A DNA stretch of 64,000 bases from Fagopyrum homotropicum (GCA_033239125.1 BSWB01000008.1:6726001-6790000); one strand, 5' to 3'; counted from the first letter of the stretch, positions 34,823-45,713 are shown. Notes: generated by a model not told the origin, from the letters alone. Translations and numbers: made by a program.

Positions 34823-36094
34823 TGTTAGCATGAAATATTGTGATATTTTAGGCACGTTTTCTAAGTGTATTTCATCGATATTGGTGTTCATTTATAAAAC
34901 ATTGAAGCAATTGTGAGTTAGTTTATCTATATTGTCGATATAGAGGTCTACATAAGCTTTGTGTTGATTGTAGGCTAATAAGAGCTAAATCCGAACGGAA
35001 TCAAGGGAGAATAGAGATGGATTGAGCATGTCCAAAGATTGAGGACACCACAAAGGAGCTAAGGAAGATGCTAGGATGAAGAATGACACAAAACAAAGGA
35101 GATTTATGAGCAATCTACATTCCACGCTCTAAAATACGGCCGTATTAGAGTCCACGCTCTAAACCACGGCCGTGGAACATTTGCAACACAAGCGTGGAGC
35201 ATTCTAGAGGGTTACACGGCCGTGGAAGTTGTGAAGCACCGTGATGAATTTCCACGCTCTAAACCACGCTCTAAACCACGGGTGTGGAATCCCAAGGAAC
35301 CGTGATTTAGGCGATCTTTTAACGTACAATTTGAAGCCATGATCTTTTACACAATGGGCTGGACACATATTTTATCTTGCCCTATAAAAGGACGGAAAGA
35401 GAGAGATTCCGTCACCTTCGCTTACGCTTCCGCTTAGACTTTGCCTACGCTCATTGCACGTGCCTAGGGTTTCAAGTTGGACGTGTGGAGATTGCTATTT
35501 CGCATCGGAGATTTGCGAAAGACTTGGAGATTTGGAAGTTAAGTTTTGCCCTTCGGTTTGATTAAAAGACGGATTGACATCCCGTTCTTCGTTCTTATCA
35601 AGGATCGTGATTGGTTTGTGTTATTCCGAATCTGATATACATCATTGTTCTTGGTTGTGGATTTGAGATTGATTTGAGATTTATTAAAGGTTTTCGAAGG
35701 TTTTCATCTTTCATTCTCTTAAATCTTGAATTTGATATCATAATGACTGTTGTTGGCTAAAACCCTTTAGCAATTCTAAGGTGAAGGGTTGATAGTTGTG
35801 GATTAGATGATGATAGATCGATCGTAAACAGATTGGACCCTGAGAGTTAGGAAGAATCGCCGACGAACCAAAATCACGGTGTGTTCTTGAGTTCCACGGC
35901 CGTGGAATCTCAAGATCCACTCGTAATTCCCTTAGTTTACGGACCTTGCTTTTACTTTAATCCAAAGTTAAAGATTTGCTTTAACTTTGTCTTGGCTTGC
36001 CTTTTCTAGGTGGTAGTGAAGCCTCAACAACCTCTACTTCGATTTCGAGTGTCACAACCTTAATCGTTTGAGTTTATCTTGATCCTTGGGTTAC
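34823..36094 (+). repeat. LTR of element B, first part
   Basis: It starts TGTTAGCATG directly after ATATT in the integrase of A. TATAAAAG is at 35383. It has the densest palindrome cluster of the window (35121-35310): several CCACGCTCTAAA units, CCACGGCCGTGG at 35164-35175 and AATACGGCCGTATT at 35133-35146. It is interrupted by K (36095-37923) and C (37942-49180) and resumes at 37929-37941 and 49186-49593. Total LTR length without inserts is about 1.69 kb. Confidence 0.85.
35383..35390 (+). promoter_or_regulatory. TATA box of the B LTR
   Basis: TATAAAAG follows a C-rich base run and lies about 560 bases into the LTR, the same relative position as in A, C and G. Confidence 0.6.
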
Positions 36095-37923
36095 TGTTAC
36101 GCTAAGATCGTGTGATGCGCAATTGGGTTTTAAATTTATACTCGTTATATTTCTCCTAACTCCTAGCGAACCCGCAGTGTACGGGACGTTCGTAGTAGGG
36201 ATAGTATTCCGAGGTCGAACACAAAGACTAAGGTGAAATTGACTCGATTAGTGATTGAGTTTAGTAAAGACCTAGGTTGGAAGAGAAGAAAGAAATAAAG
36301 AAATGAAAATCTCAAATGTTTTTGGTTGGTTTTGGTGATCAATCAAAGATCACAATACATGCAAGTAATCGATCAATTAAACTATAAATCAACACCAATA
36401 AACAACTAAACAAGATATAGATCAAAGAAAGAAAACAAACGGATTCTAGGGATTGGAAGTTCCGGTTATGGCATAGGACTCAAGCTATCTATTCATTCTT
36501 GGATTGACTATGTTGGGGTTAAGTGTTTTCTAGATTGGGATTAATTACCGGGTAGGTCTCATTATCCACTAGTCCATTCCCTAAGTCTCATTACCGGGTA
36601 AGTCTCTAAGAACTTAAGGGATGGAATTCTACTCGAACCGGATTGCTAACTTAAGATCCAACCTATCCTCACCGGGTAAGTCTCGGAAGGGCTAGTTTTA
36701 AGCTACCATCCAGCACACTAAATCCAATGGCGGCTTATTAGGCTCACCACTACCTAAGGTTAGTTATCTTTGGAACCTAAGAGTAAGGATTACCAGGTAA
36801 GTCTCTCCTAACACTTAGTTGCTAACACTAGGTCACCCTAGGATAGTTTTAACTCAACAAACACTTAGGATTTCAACATTCTATCAGTCTAAGATTAGAT
36901 CCATCGAACCAGGAAAATCACGGTTTGTTCTACCTAAACCACGGCCGTGGTCTGGCAAGAACTGGCCGTGATTCCTAACAGAGGATACGTTCATACAAAC
37001 AAGTCATCCAAAGATAAATCTAAGTCCGTCCTATCATAGCCCTAGCCATAACCATCCTTTCCTTACCCTAGAACCACATCAATTTAGCCTACAACGTTCA
37101 TAATAGAAATCAAAACAAACGAACATAAAATCATAACATCCATTGCAAGATAATGAAGGAAAAGAGATGCACAGGTGAACTTTAAAACAAACCAAACTGA
37201 AAATAGAATTAGAACAACTTACAACCCTTACAAAGAAGGTTCAAAGGTTCACAAAACTCTAGAAATAGAATCCGGAAATCTTCACTACAAAAACTAGCAA
37301 GAATGGCAATGGTGTGTGTGTTCTTCTTCTTCCCTTCAATGGAACTCTTCTTCTTCTCCTTGACACTTTCCTTCCTAGAAAAACTTCTTGTTGAGAGAAT
37401 ATATTTGTTAGAGAGGAATGGATAATGGATGAGCTGCTCCAAACTACTCCCAGCTGCCATTCACAACCCATGAAGGACCACTTTTATAACAAACTTGCAT
37501 GAACTGGCCATGAGAGTCGTGGCACAGCTGTCACAAGAATCTGGCAAAAACCACGGTTGATTCCACGGCCGTGATCTGTCAGAGAACCGTGATTCTGTGC
37601 AGAAACTTTGCCTTGGATCATTAAGCTGTGATTTGGTGCATGGCTAGTGTTGGCAAGGTTCCATGAGTCCTCCTTAGCCTATAGCTTGTGTCCTAATGAG
37701 TCCGAGGGTGTGTCGTCTAGATGAACGATCCTCAAACGCATCGTTTTAGCTCCTAAATTTCCCGAATTACCTACAAAACACGCACAAGTTCGTGTAGACA
37801 TCTATCTCGACAAAATACATGAACTGAGTGCAAAATGTCTCGAACCAATGCTAAACCTTGCGTGAATGAGCGAGAATTCTATCTAAATGATTACCTAAAA
37901 CTAACCCATAAATCGTGTTATCA
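36095..37923 (-). repeat. Solo LTR K of the C family, antisense, in the B LTR
   Basis: It runs TGTTACGC to GTGTTATCA (1829 bases) with GTTAC on both sides (36090-36094 and 37924-37928). It is a complete solo LTR. C-family palindromes (CCACGGCCGTGG near 36940) and the inverted 16-mer series (about 36547-36808) are present. Confidence 0.94.
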
Positions 37924-37941
37924 GTTACAAGTTTGGGTATT

Positions 37942-39778
37942 TGATAACACGATTTATGACTTAGTTTTAAGTAATCATTTAGATAGAATTCTCGCTCATT
38001 CACGCATGGTTTAGCACTAGTTCATGACGTTTGCACTCAATTCACGTACTTTGTCGAGATAGACGTCTACACGGACTTGTGCATTGCTTTGTAGGTATTT
38101 TGGGAGATTTAGGAGCTAAAACGATGCGTTTGAGGATCGTTCATCAAGATGACACGCCCTCGGACTCGTTAGGATGCAAACTAGAACCTAAGGAGGACTC
38201 AAGGAACCTTGCCAACACAAGCCATGCACCAAATCACAGCTTAATGATCCAAGGCGAAGTTTCTGGAGCAAACCACGGTTCACTGGCACAAACCACGGCC
38301 GAGATTCTACCCGTGGATTTTGCCAGATTCTTGTGACAGCTGTGCCACGACTCTCATGGCCAGCTCATGCAAAATTTGTTATAAAAGTGGTCCTTCATTG
38401 GCTGAGAAAGGCATCTTGGAGCAGCTCTCCATTATCCACTATCATCCAATCAAAATACTCTCTCAACAAGAAGATTCTTGAGGAAGAAGGAAGTAGAAGA
38501 AAACCACCATTGGAGAAGAGCTTGAGGGGAGGAGGAGAAGACACACCATTGACAGACTTAGAGAGCTTTGTAGTGAAGAAATTCGGATTCGATTTCTAGA
38601 GTTGTATGAACCATTGGAACCTTCTTTAAGAAGGGTTGTGAGTTATTTCTAATTCCATTTTCGACTTGGTTTGGTTTTAGTTCACTTGTTCATCTCTTTC
38701 TCTTCATTATCTTGCAAATGGGTGCCATGATTTTATGTTTGATTGTTTCGATTTCTATTATGAATGTTTTGGGCTAATTAGATGTGGTTCTAGGGTAAGG
38801 AAAGGATGGTTATGGCTAGGGCTATGATAGGATGGACTTAGATTTACCTTTGGATGACTTGTGTGCATGAACGTAGCTGCTGTTAGGAATCACGGGTAGT
38901 TCTTGCCAAACCACGGCCGTGGAAAGGTAGAACAAACCGTGATCTTACATGATTCGATGAATCTAGCCTTAGATTGTTAGAATGTTGAAATCCTAAGTGT
39001 TTGTTGAGTTAAATCTATTCTAGGGTGACCTAGTGTTAGCAACTAAGTGTTAGGAGAGACTTATCCGGTAATCCTTGCTCTTAGATCTCGAAGATGACAA
39101 ACCCTAGGTAGTGGTGAGCCTCATAAGCCGCCATTGGATTAAGTGTGCTAGGATGGTTGTTTAGAACTAACCCTTCCGAGACTTACCCGGTAAGGATAGG
39201 TTGGATCTCTAGGTAACAATCCGGTTTGTGTAGAATTCCTATCCTTAGGTTCTTAGAGACTTACCCGGTAATGAGACCTTAGGAATGGACTAGTGGATCA
39301 TGAGACCTACCCGGTAATTGATTCCAATCTAGAAACACTTAACCCCAACACATAACATAGTTAATCCAAGGAGAGAATAGATAGCTTGAGTCCTATGCCA
39401 TAACTGGAACTTCTAACCCCTAGAATCCGTCTTTCTTTTCTTTGATCTATATCTCGTTTTTAGCTTGTTTGTTCGAATTGAATTGTTAGCTTAGTTGATT
39501 GTTTACTTTGCATGAATTGTGATCTTTGATTGATCACCAAAAACCAACCAAAAACATTTGAGATTTTCAATTCTTTGTTTCTTCCTTTTCTTTTAACCTA
39601 GATCTTTACTAAACTCAATCACAAATCGAATCAATTTCACCTTAGTCTTTGTGTTCGACCTCGGAATACTATTCTTACTACAAACGTCCCGTACACTGCG
39701 GGTTTCGCTAGGAGTTAGGATAAATATAACGAGAATATAAATTTAAAACCTATTGCGTATCACATCCTGAGCGTGACA
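37942..39778 (+). repeat. 5' LTR of element C
   Basis: It starts TGATAACACG and ends GAGCGTGACA (1837 bases). TATAAAAG is at 38390-38397. CCACGGCCGTGG is at 38911-38922. The four 16-mers are at 39056, 39178, 39256 and 39302. Open frames at 38031-38336 and 38333-38599 recur in the 3' LTR but match no protein I know, so I leave them uncalled. Confidence 0.95.
38390..38397 (+). promoter_or_regulatory. TATA box of the C 5' LTR
   Basis: TATAAAAG, also at 47783-47790 in the 3' LTR. It lies 448 bases into the LTR. Confidence 0.6.
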
Positions 39779-39784
39779 AGTTTT

Positions 39785-39802
39785 TGGCCCCGTTGCCGGG
39801 GA
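39785..39802 (+). promoter_or_regulatory. Primer-binding site of C, tRNA-Asp type
   Basis: TGGCCCCGTTGCCGGGGA follows the LTR after six bases. One base differs from the B site. Confidence 0.85.
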
Positions 39803-39920
39803 CTAAGTCTAGATTGAGTCTATTTTGTGATTGTTTATTAGTGTAGATCTTTCTTGTTGCTTTTGATCTCTTTTTGGTTTGTGTCTTTGCTTTTCAGGAC
39901 ATCTCTTACTCTTTAGGTGT

Positions 39921-42293
39921 ATGCGAAGATCTCGTGGCAAGGATTTAGCTTCATTCGATCCCGAACCGGAGAAAACCCTTAGATCTAGATCCAAGAGCAT
40001 TAACAAGGGAAAGGAGATGGCCGGAAGAGATCTCCAAGCTGAGTTAGATGAGGCTTTAAAGCAAATTAGGATAAGGGATGAAGCTTTGGAGAATGAGAGG
40101 AGACTTGCCAATGAGAGGCAAGAGGCAACTAGGAGGGAGATTGAGGAGATTAAGCAAGCTCTTGTGCAAAGAGAGCTTAACCGTCAACAACCTCCTCCAC
40201 CTCCACCACAACCGCAGCCGGCAGTGAATATTAGGGTTGTGCCCATTGCTATGGAAGAGCCACAAACGTTGGGGCAACGTATGGATCCGGCACAAAGAGC
40301 ACACCGTCTGGGTGTGAACTTAGGAGATCCCGTAGCCCATGATTACGAACTCCGCCCTCAAGTTCTACAAATGATCCGGCATAATCAATTTGGAGGGATG
40401 GAAGGAGAGTCTCCTCATCAACACTTAATGAATTATGAGATCTTGATGGAGACTCTTAGACCGCCAAGATTGGAGAGCAACAACCATAAGCTTAGGGCTT
40501 TTTCCTTCTCTCTTAAGGATAAAGCCTTGGCTTGGTATCAATCTATTCCACAAGGGCGAGTTGGTACTTGGGAGGAGATGACAACCGAGTTTTTGACTAA
40601 GTTCTTCCCACCTTCTAAGACTACCAAGTTAAGAGGGAAGATCAATGCCTTTGTGATGAAGGATAGAGAGAGCTTGTTCAAGTCTTGGGAGAGATTCAAA
40701 GACCTTCTCCTAGATTGTCCACACCATGGCATACCGAAAATTGAGCTATTGGAGATCTACTTCAAAGGACTTGATGAAGATAGTCAATTCAAGCTCCAAT
40801 CTCTTTCCGGTGGGACTTTCATGGAGAAGCATGTAGATGAAGCTTGGGAGTTTGTGGAGAAGCAAGCTCTAGTGATTGAGAAATACTCCCATAGGAAGAG
40901 TGAAGGGAGAAAGGCGGGAGCATATGAGGTGAGTGAAGTCACCATGAACAATTTCAAGCTTGACGCCATCAACAATGAATTGAAGTCCTTGAGGGAGTTG
41001 TGTGCTACAACTTTGAAGAATCAAGCAACTCCTCAAGTGCTTCCACAAGCCAATTTGTCTTCCAAGGAGGAGGATGTGAATTACATGGGAAGGGGCAACT
41101 ACAACAACAACTACCAAGGCCCAAGGAACTTCAACAACAACCGGCAATTCAACAATTACCGGCCCAACCACAACCATCCTGGATTCTCTTACTCTAACCC
41201 GGATGGAGCCCTGAACCCTCCCGCTTCCACGAGCACAACTCCACCACCAAGAGCTTCACAAGAACCTCCACCCGGATTTACTCAACCTCCAAAGGATAGG
41301 ACCGAATTGATGTTTGAGCAATTGCTTGGAAGGTTGAGTGGTCTTGAGAGCACCGTGACTTCCATTTCTAAAGCTCAAAAGGTTTTGGAAGCACAAGTGT
41401 TCCAAAAGGCGGGTGAAGCCCATAGAGATCCGGGAAAGCTTCCCGGAAGAACCGAAGACAACCCAGGAGGCCAAGTGTTGGCAATCACAACAACGAGTGG
41501 GTTGAGCATGAAAGATCCTTTGCCCAAGGACAATGCTAAAGGGAAACAAGTGGTGATAGAGGAAGAGACTTTGCAAGGAGATGGAGGCAAGAGCAAGGAT
41601 GTAGAGCCAACCTATGTGGCACCACCTCCATACAAGCCACCACTACCGTTCCCGCAATCACGAGCAAGAGCTCGTTTGGACAATCACTTTGGTAAGTTCC
41701 TTGAACTAATGTCTAAATTGCATATTAACATTCCGTTCATGGATGCTATTTTAGGAATGCCGGCATATGGCAAGTTCTTGAAAGAGATACTCTCCAACAA
41801 AAGAAAGTTGGAGGAGTATGGGGAGATAAGAATGACCAAGAGATCCTCGGAATTGATCCAAACAATGAAGGAGGAGATGCCTCCCAAGCTAAGAGATCCG
41901 GGTTCCTTTTGTGTCCCAATTGGAGTGGGAGATGTGAAGTATGAAGCCCTTTGTGATCTTGGGGCAAGTGTAAGCATCATACCGCTTGCACTTTGCAACA
42001 AGGTTGGGTTAGGAGAGCCGAAACCGGTCAAGATGACCCTATATATGGCGGACCGTTCTATCACTCATCCGGTTGGGATCTTAGAAGACATCCCGGTGCA
42101 ACTAGGAGGATTCTATGTGCCAATTGACTTTGTTGTCTTGGATATTCTGGCGGATTATCCGGTTCCCATCATCTTAGGAAGACCCTTCCTAGTCACCTCC
42201 GGGTGCCTAGTGGATTGTAAGAATGGGACTCTCTCCTTCAACATTGGAGAAGAGAACATCAAGTTCAAATTGTCCACAATGATGAAAGGGTGA
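39921..42293 (+). CDS. C gag-protease reading frame
   Basis: I choose the ATG at 39921 (MRRSRGKDLASFDPEPEKT) because A, B and F start at the same peptide; the frame is open upstream from 39879. Order of parts: charged helix (QAELDEALKQIRIRDEALENE), proline run, gag core (LRPQVLQMIRHNQFGGMEG; CPHHGIPKIELLEIYFKGL), asparagine-rich segment (NYMGRGNYNNNYQG), SGLESTVTSISKAQK coil, and the PPLPFPQSRARARLDNHF block. Protease follows with CDLGASVSIIPLALC (about 41950) and VPIILGRPFLVTSGC. No zinc knuckle is seen. Gag builds the particle and protease cuts the polyprotein. The TGA at 42291-42293 separates it from RT. F has no stop at this spot, so it is probably a lesion. Confidence 0.88.
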   Translation: MRRSRGKDLASFDPEPEKTLRSRSKSINKGKEMAGRDLQAELDEALKQIRIRDEALENERRLANERQEATRREIEEIKQALVQRELNRQQPPPPPPQPQPAVNIRVVPIAMEEPQTLGQRMDPAQRAHRLGVNLGDPVAHDYELRPQVLQMIRHNQFGGMEGESPHQHLMNYEILMETLRPPRLESNNHKLRAFSFSLKDKALAWYQSIPQGRVGTWEEMTTEFLTKFFPPSKTTKLRGKINAFVMKDRESLFKSWERFKDLLLDCPHHGIPKIELLEIYFKGLDEDSQFKLQSLSGGTFMEKHVDEAWEFVEKQALVIEKYSHRKSEGRKAGAYEVSEVTMNNFKLDAINNELKSLRELCATTLKNQATPQVLPQANLSSKEEDVNYMGRGNYNNNYQGPRNFNNNRQFNNYRPNHNHPGFSYSNPDGALNPPASTSTTPPPRASQEPPPGFTQPPKDRTELMFEQLLGRLSGLESTVTSISKAQKVLEAQVFQKAGEAHRDPGKLPGRTEDNPGGQVLAITTTSGLSMKDPLPKDNAKGKQVVIEEETLQGDGGKSKDVEPTYVAPPPYKPPLPFPQSRARARLDNHFGKFLELMSKLHINIPFMDAILGMPAYGKFLKEILSNKRKLEEYGEIRMTKRSSELIQTMKEEMPPKLRDPGSFCVPIGVGDVKYEALCDLGASVSIIPLALCNKVGLGEPKPVKMTLYMADRSITHPVGILEDIPVQLGGFYVPIDFVVLDILADYPVPIILGRPFLVTSGCLVDCKNGTLSFNIGEENIKFKLSTMMKG

Positions 42294-42302
42294 ACCATTG
42301 AT

Positions 42303-43553
42303 ATGGATGTCTTCAACATAGTCGAGCAAGAAGAATCTAGAGAAGTTGTGAGCTCGATCTTGATCAAGGATCCCTTGGAGAAAGTTCTTACCTTAAGTAT
42401 GATGGAGGAAGATGTTGAGGAGGATTGCAATGAAGAGATCAAAGCCTTAGAAGCATTAGAAGAGGAGACAAGTGCTCAAGATGAAGAAAACGAAGAGATG
42501 TTGAACAGTTGTAGGAACCACGGTCGTGGAATGTGTTCCACGGCCGTCAAACTCTCTGTAAAGCCACAGAAAACAAGCCAGGCAACTTCCACGCCCGTGG
42601 ACCTGGAGCAGACCGTGGAGTTGGCCGTGGTTTCCCCTGGATCAACCCTTGATGGTGATCAAGCTTCTAGGAGCCTTGGAGGGTCTTCATTTGCTTTGGA
42701 TTCATCTCATCCAACATTATTTGGATCGTCTCCAATCGATAAAGGTCCTCCTAAACTTGAACTCAAACCCCTCCCTTCTCATTTAAAGTATGCTTTCCTT
42801 GGTGTTGATTCTACATATCCGGTGATTGTGAATGCATGCTTGAGTGATGATGAACTTGCTAAGTTGTTGCATGAGCTAAGATTGCATAGGAAAGCCATTG
42901 GCTATACTATTGATGATTTGGTTGGCATTAAGCCTTCTTTGTGCATGCATAAGATAATGATGGAAGATAACCACAAACCCTCTATTGAACATCAAAGAAG
43001 ATTGAATCCTATAATGAAAGAGGTAGTCAAAAAGGAAATCATTAAGTTGCTAGATGCGGGAATTATCTACCTTATTTCGGATAGTAAGTGGGTTAGTCCC
43101 GTTCATGTAGTACCTAAGAAGGGTGGGATGACCGTAGTGACTAATGAGAACAATGAACTAATCCCGACTAGGACGGTTACGGGGTGGAGGATGTGCATTG
43201 ATTATAGGAAGTTGAACATGGCCTCTAGGAAAGATCACTTCCCTCTCCCCTTCATTGACCAAATGCTAGAGAGGTTAGCTCAACACTCTCATTTTTGCTA
43301 TCTAGATGGCTATAGTGGATTCTTCCAAATCCCTATCTACCCCGATGACCAAGAGAAAACAACCTTTACATGTCCATGGGGCACTTTTGCATATAGGAGA
43401 ATGCCATTTGGGTTGTGTAATGCACCCGCCACCTTCCAAAGGTGTATGATGGCTATCTTTTCGGAATACATTGAAAATATCATGGAAGTGTTCTGGATGA
43501 TTTCTCGGTGTATGGTTCTTCCTTTGATAATTGCTTGGCTAACTTGTCATTAG
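42303..43553 (+). CDS. C reverse transcriptase reading frame, broken before the catalytic aspartates
   Basis: In the same frame as gag-protease after the TGA. It starts with an acidic linker (DVFNIVEQEESREVVSS) and a palindrome-bearing segment (42517-42640). HLKYAFLGVDSTYPVIV follows, then RT: VTGWRMCIDYRKLN, CYLDGYSGFFQIP, TTFTCPWGTFAYRRMPFG and FSEYIENIMEV. One base is missing at about 43492, so the FMDDF block is read out of frame and the frame ends at 43553. It would copy element RNA using the tRNA primer. This copy cannot do so as written. Confidence 0.87.
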   Translation: MDVFNIVEQEESREVVSSILIKDPLEKVLTLSMMEEDVEEDCNEEIKALEALEEETSAQDEENEEMLNSCRNHGRGMCSTAVKLSVKPQKTSQATSTPVDLEQTVELAVVSPGSTLDGDQASRSLGGSSFALDSSHPTLFGSSPIDKGPPKLELKPLPSHLKYAFLGVDSTYPVIVNACLSDDELAKLLHELRLHRKAIGYTIDDLVGIKPSLCMHKIMMEDNHKPSIEHQRRLNPIMKEVVKKEIIKLLDAGIIYLISDSKWVSPVHVVPKKGGMTVVTNENNELIPTRTVTGWRMCIDYRKLNMASRKDHFPLPFIDQMLERLAQHSHFCYLDGYSGFFQIPIYPDDQEKTTFTCPWGTFAYRRMPFGLCNAPATFQRCMMAIFSEYIENIMEVFWMISRCMVLPLIIAWLTCH

Positions 43554-45448
43554 TATTGCAAAGATGTGAGGAGACAAATCTTGTTTTAAATTGGGAAAAA
43601 TGCCACTTCATGGTAAGTGAAGGTATTGTGTTAGGACACTTGGTGTCTAACCGTGGCATTGAGGTTGATAGAGCCAAGATTGAAACAATAGAGAAGTTGC
43701 CACCACCTACCTCGGTGAAAGGGGTAAGGAGTTTCTTAGGGCATGCCGGTTTTTACCAGAGGTTTATTCAAGACTTCTCTAAAATTTCTAAGCCTCTCAC
43801 TAACCTACTAATGAAGGATGTTGATTTTGTCTTCTCCAAAGATTGTCTTGAGGCTTTTTATAGGTTGAAGAACGCCTTGATCTCCGCACTTATCATGCAA
43901 CCTCCGGATTGGAGTTTACCGTTTGAGATCATGTGTGATGCAAGCGATGTAGCCGTTGGGGCTGTTTTGGGGCAAAGGAAAGATGGGCGCACTCATGCCA
44001 TTTATTATGCTAGCAAGACGCTAGATGATGCCCAACTCAATTATGCTATCACCGAGAAGGAGTTGCTAGCGGTTGTGTATGCATTTGAGAAGTTCCGCTC
44101 ATATCTTGTTGGAGCGAAGGTCATAGTGTATACGGATCATGCTGCGATCCGTTATCTACTTACGAAGAAGGATGCCAAGCCTAGGTTGATTCGGTGGATC
44201 CTTCTTCTACAAGAGTTTGATTTGGAAATCCGGGACAAGAAGGGATCCGAGAACTCGGTGGCGGATCACCTTAGTAGACTCCCACCATTGGAGCTTGAAA
44301 GAGATGACATCCCAATTGATGACTCATTCCGAGATGAGCAATTGCCAATGGTGGAGGAATGCTTGCTCCAAGTGTCTAGAGGAAATGAGCCATGGTATGC
44401 CGACATTGTGAACTACTTAGTGTGTGAGGAAGTGCCTCCCGGATTGACATATGCACAAAGAAAGAAGTTCTTCAACGATGTGAGGCACTACTATTGGAGT
44501 GAACCACTTCTATTCAAGAGAGGGCCGGATGGAATGTTTAGAAGATGCATACCGGAAGATGAAGTGGAGAGTGTGATCCGGCATTGTCACTCCTTACCAT
44601 GTGGAGGCCATGCTAGCTCACACAAAACGTGTGCAAAGGTATTGCAATCCGGTTTTTATTGGCCTAACTTGTTTAGAGATGTGCAAGGTTTTGTAGCGGC
44701 ATGTGATGCTTGCCAAAGGACGGGCAACATCTCAAGGAGAAATGAAATGCCCTTGAACAACATTCAAGAAGTGGAGATATTTGATGTGTGGGGTATGGAC
44801 TTCATGGGACCATTCCCTTCTTCATGTGGCAATCTCTACATCCTATTGGCGGTGGACTATGTGTCGAGATGGGTGGAGGCAATCGCCTCTCCTACAAATG
44901 ATGCCAAAGTGGTGGTGCGGTTCTTCAACCGAGTGATCTTCCCTAGGTTTGGTACACCAAGGGTGATCATTAGTGATGGAGGGAAGCACTTCACAAATAG
45001 GAACTTTGGAGCGCTTTTGGCTAAGTATGGGGTAACTCATAAGGTGGCAACACCTTACCATCTCCAAACTAGTGGCCAAGTGGAGATCTCCAACCGGGAG
45101 ATCAAGGCCATTCTTGAGAAGACGGTCTCTAGGACGAGAAAAGATTGGGCTATGAGGCTCAACGATGCCTTATGGGCATATAGAACCGCCTTCAAGACAC
45201 CGATTGGCACCACTCCTTACAAGTTGGTCTATGGCAAGTCTTGCCACCTTCCGGTAGAGATGGAGCATAGAGCTTATTGGGCCATTAAGTGGCTAAATTT
45301 TGATCTCAAAGAGGTGGGAGAAAAGATATTGCTTGAATTGAATGCCCTCGAGGAGATCCGGTTGGATGCTTATGAGAATACCCGGATTTACAAGGAGAGA
45401 ACCAAAAGATGGCATGACAAGAGGATCATCCCCCAAGGAGTTGAGTGA
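43508..45448 (+). CDS. C RNase H and integrase reading frame
   Basis: It follows the RT frameshift. It has the RT C-terminal part (ANLSLVLQRCEETNLVLNWE, SFLGHAGFYQRF), RNase H (MCDASDVAVGAVLG, NYAITEKELLAVVYAFEK, VYTDHAAIRYLL, SENSVADHLSRL), and an integrase zinc region (HCHSLPCGGH, CDACQRTGN). The catalytic core has DFMGPFPSS, VIISDGGKHF and SGQVEISN (D, D, E), then RKDWAMRLNDALWAYRTAFK. An extra base near 45433 ends the frame early. The domain continues in the next frame to 45692. Confidence 0.87.
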   Translation: MYGSSFDNCLANLSLVLQRCEETNLVLNWEKCHFMVSEGIVLGHLVSNRGIEVDRAKIETIEKLPPPTSVKGVRSFLGHAGFYQRFIQDFSKISKPLTNLLMKDVDFVFSKDCLEAFYRLKNALISALIMQPPDWSLPFEIMCDASDVAVGAVLGQRKDGRTHAIYYASKTLDDAQLNYAITEKELLAVVYAFEKFRSYLVGAKVIVYTDHAAIRYLLTKKDAKPRLIRWILLLQEFDLEIRDKKGSENSVADHLSRLPPLELERDDIPIDDSFRDEQLPMVEECLLQVSRGNEPWYADIVNYLVCEEVPPGLTYAQRKKFFNDVRHYYWSEPLLFKRGPDGMFRRCIPEDEVESVIRHCHSLPCGGHASSHKTCAKVLQSGFYWPNLFRDVQGFVAACDACQRTGNISRRNEMPLNNIQEVEIFDVWGMDFMGPFPSSCGNLYILLAVDYVSRWVEAIASPTNDAKVVVRFFNRVIFPRFGTPRVIISDGGKHFTNRNFGALLAKYGVTHKVATPYHLQTSGQVEISNREIKAILEKTVSRTRKDWAMRLNDALWAYRTAFKTPIGTTPYKLVYGKSCHLPVEMEHRAYWAIKWLNFDLKEVGEKILLELNALEEIRLDAYENTRIYKERTKRWHDKRIIPQGVE

Positions 45449-45692
45449 AGGTGACCTTGTCCTTCTCTTCAACTCAAGGCTGCGGCTTTTTCCCGGAAAG
45501 CTCAAATCAAGATGGACCGGGCCATATGTGGTGAAGAAGATCTTTCCCCATGGAGCTATTGAAATTGGAGGGGATCATTGTGAAAACTTTAAGGTGAATG
45601 GGCACCGGCTGAAGAGGTATATCCCGGGAACTCCGGTGGATATGATTGCCCCACTTTACCTTGAGAAGACGCCCCGAGTATGGTCAAGCTAA
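45434..45692 (+). pseudogene. C integrase C-terminal end, after a frameshift
   Basis: The sequence continues KELSEGDLVLLFNSRLRL, FPGKLKSRWTGPYVV and VDMIAPLYLEKTP to a stop at 45690-45692. It aligns with the end of the F integrase frame (17245 on the minus strand). GKLKSRWTGPYVV is the usual SH3-like C-terminal fold of Ty3/gypsy integrases. No chromodomain is present. Confidence 0.82.
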
Positions 45693-45713
45693 TGACCTTA
45701 AAGAAGCGCTTGG

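Noticed and set aside
38031..38599. Paired open frames in the C LTRs (repeated at 47482-48002)
   Set aside because: Both copies are the same LTR sequence; the frames cross the TATA box and match no known family. In the F and K copies they are broken.
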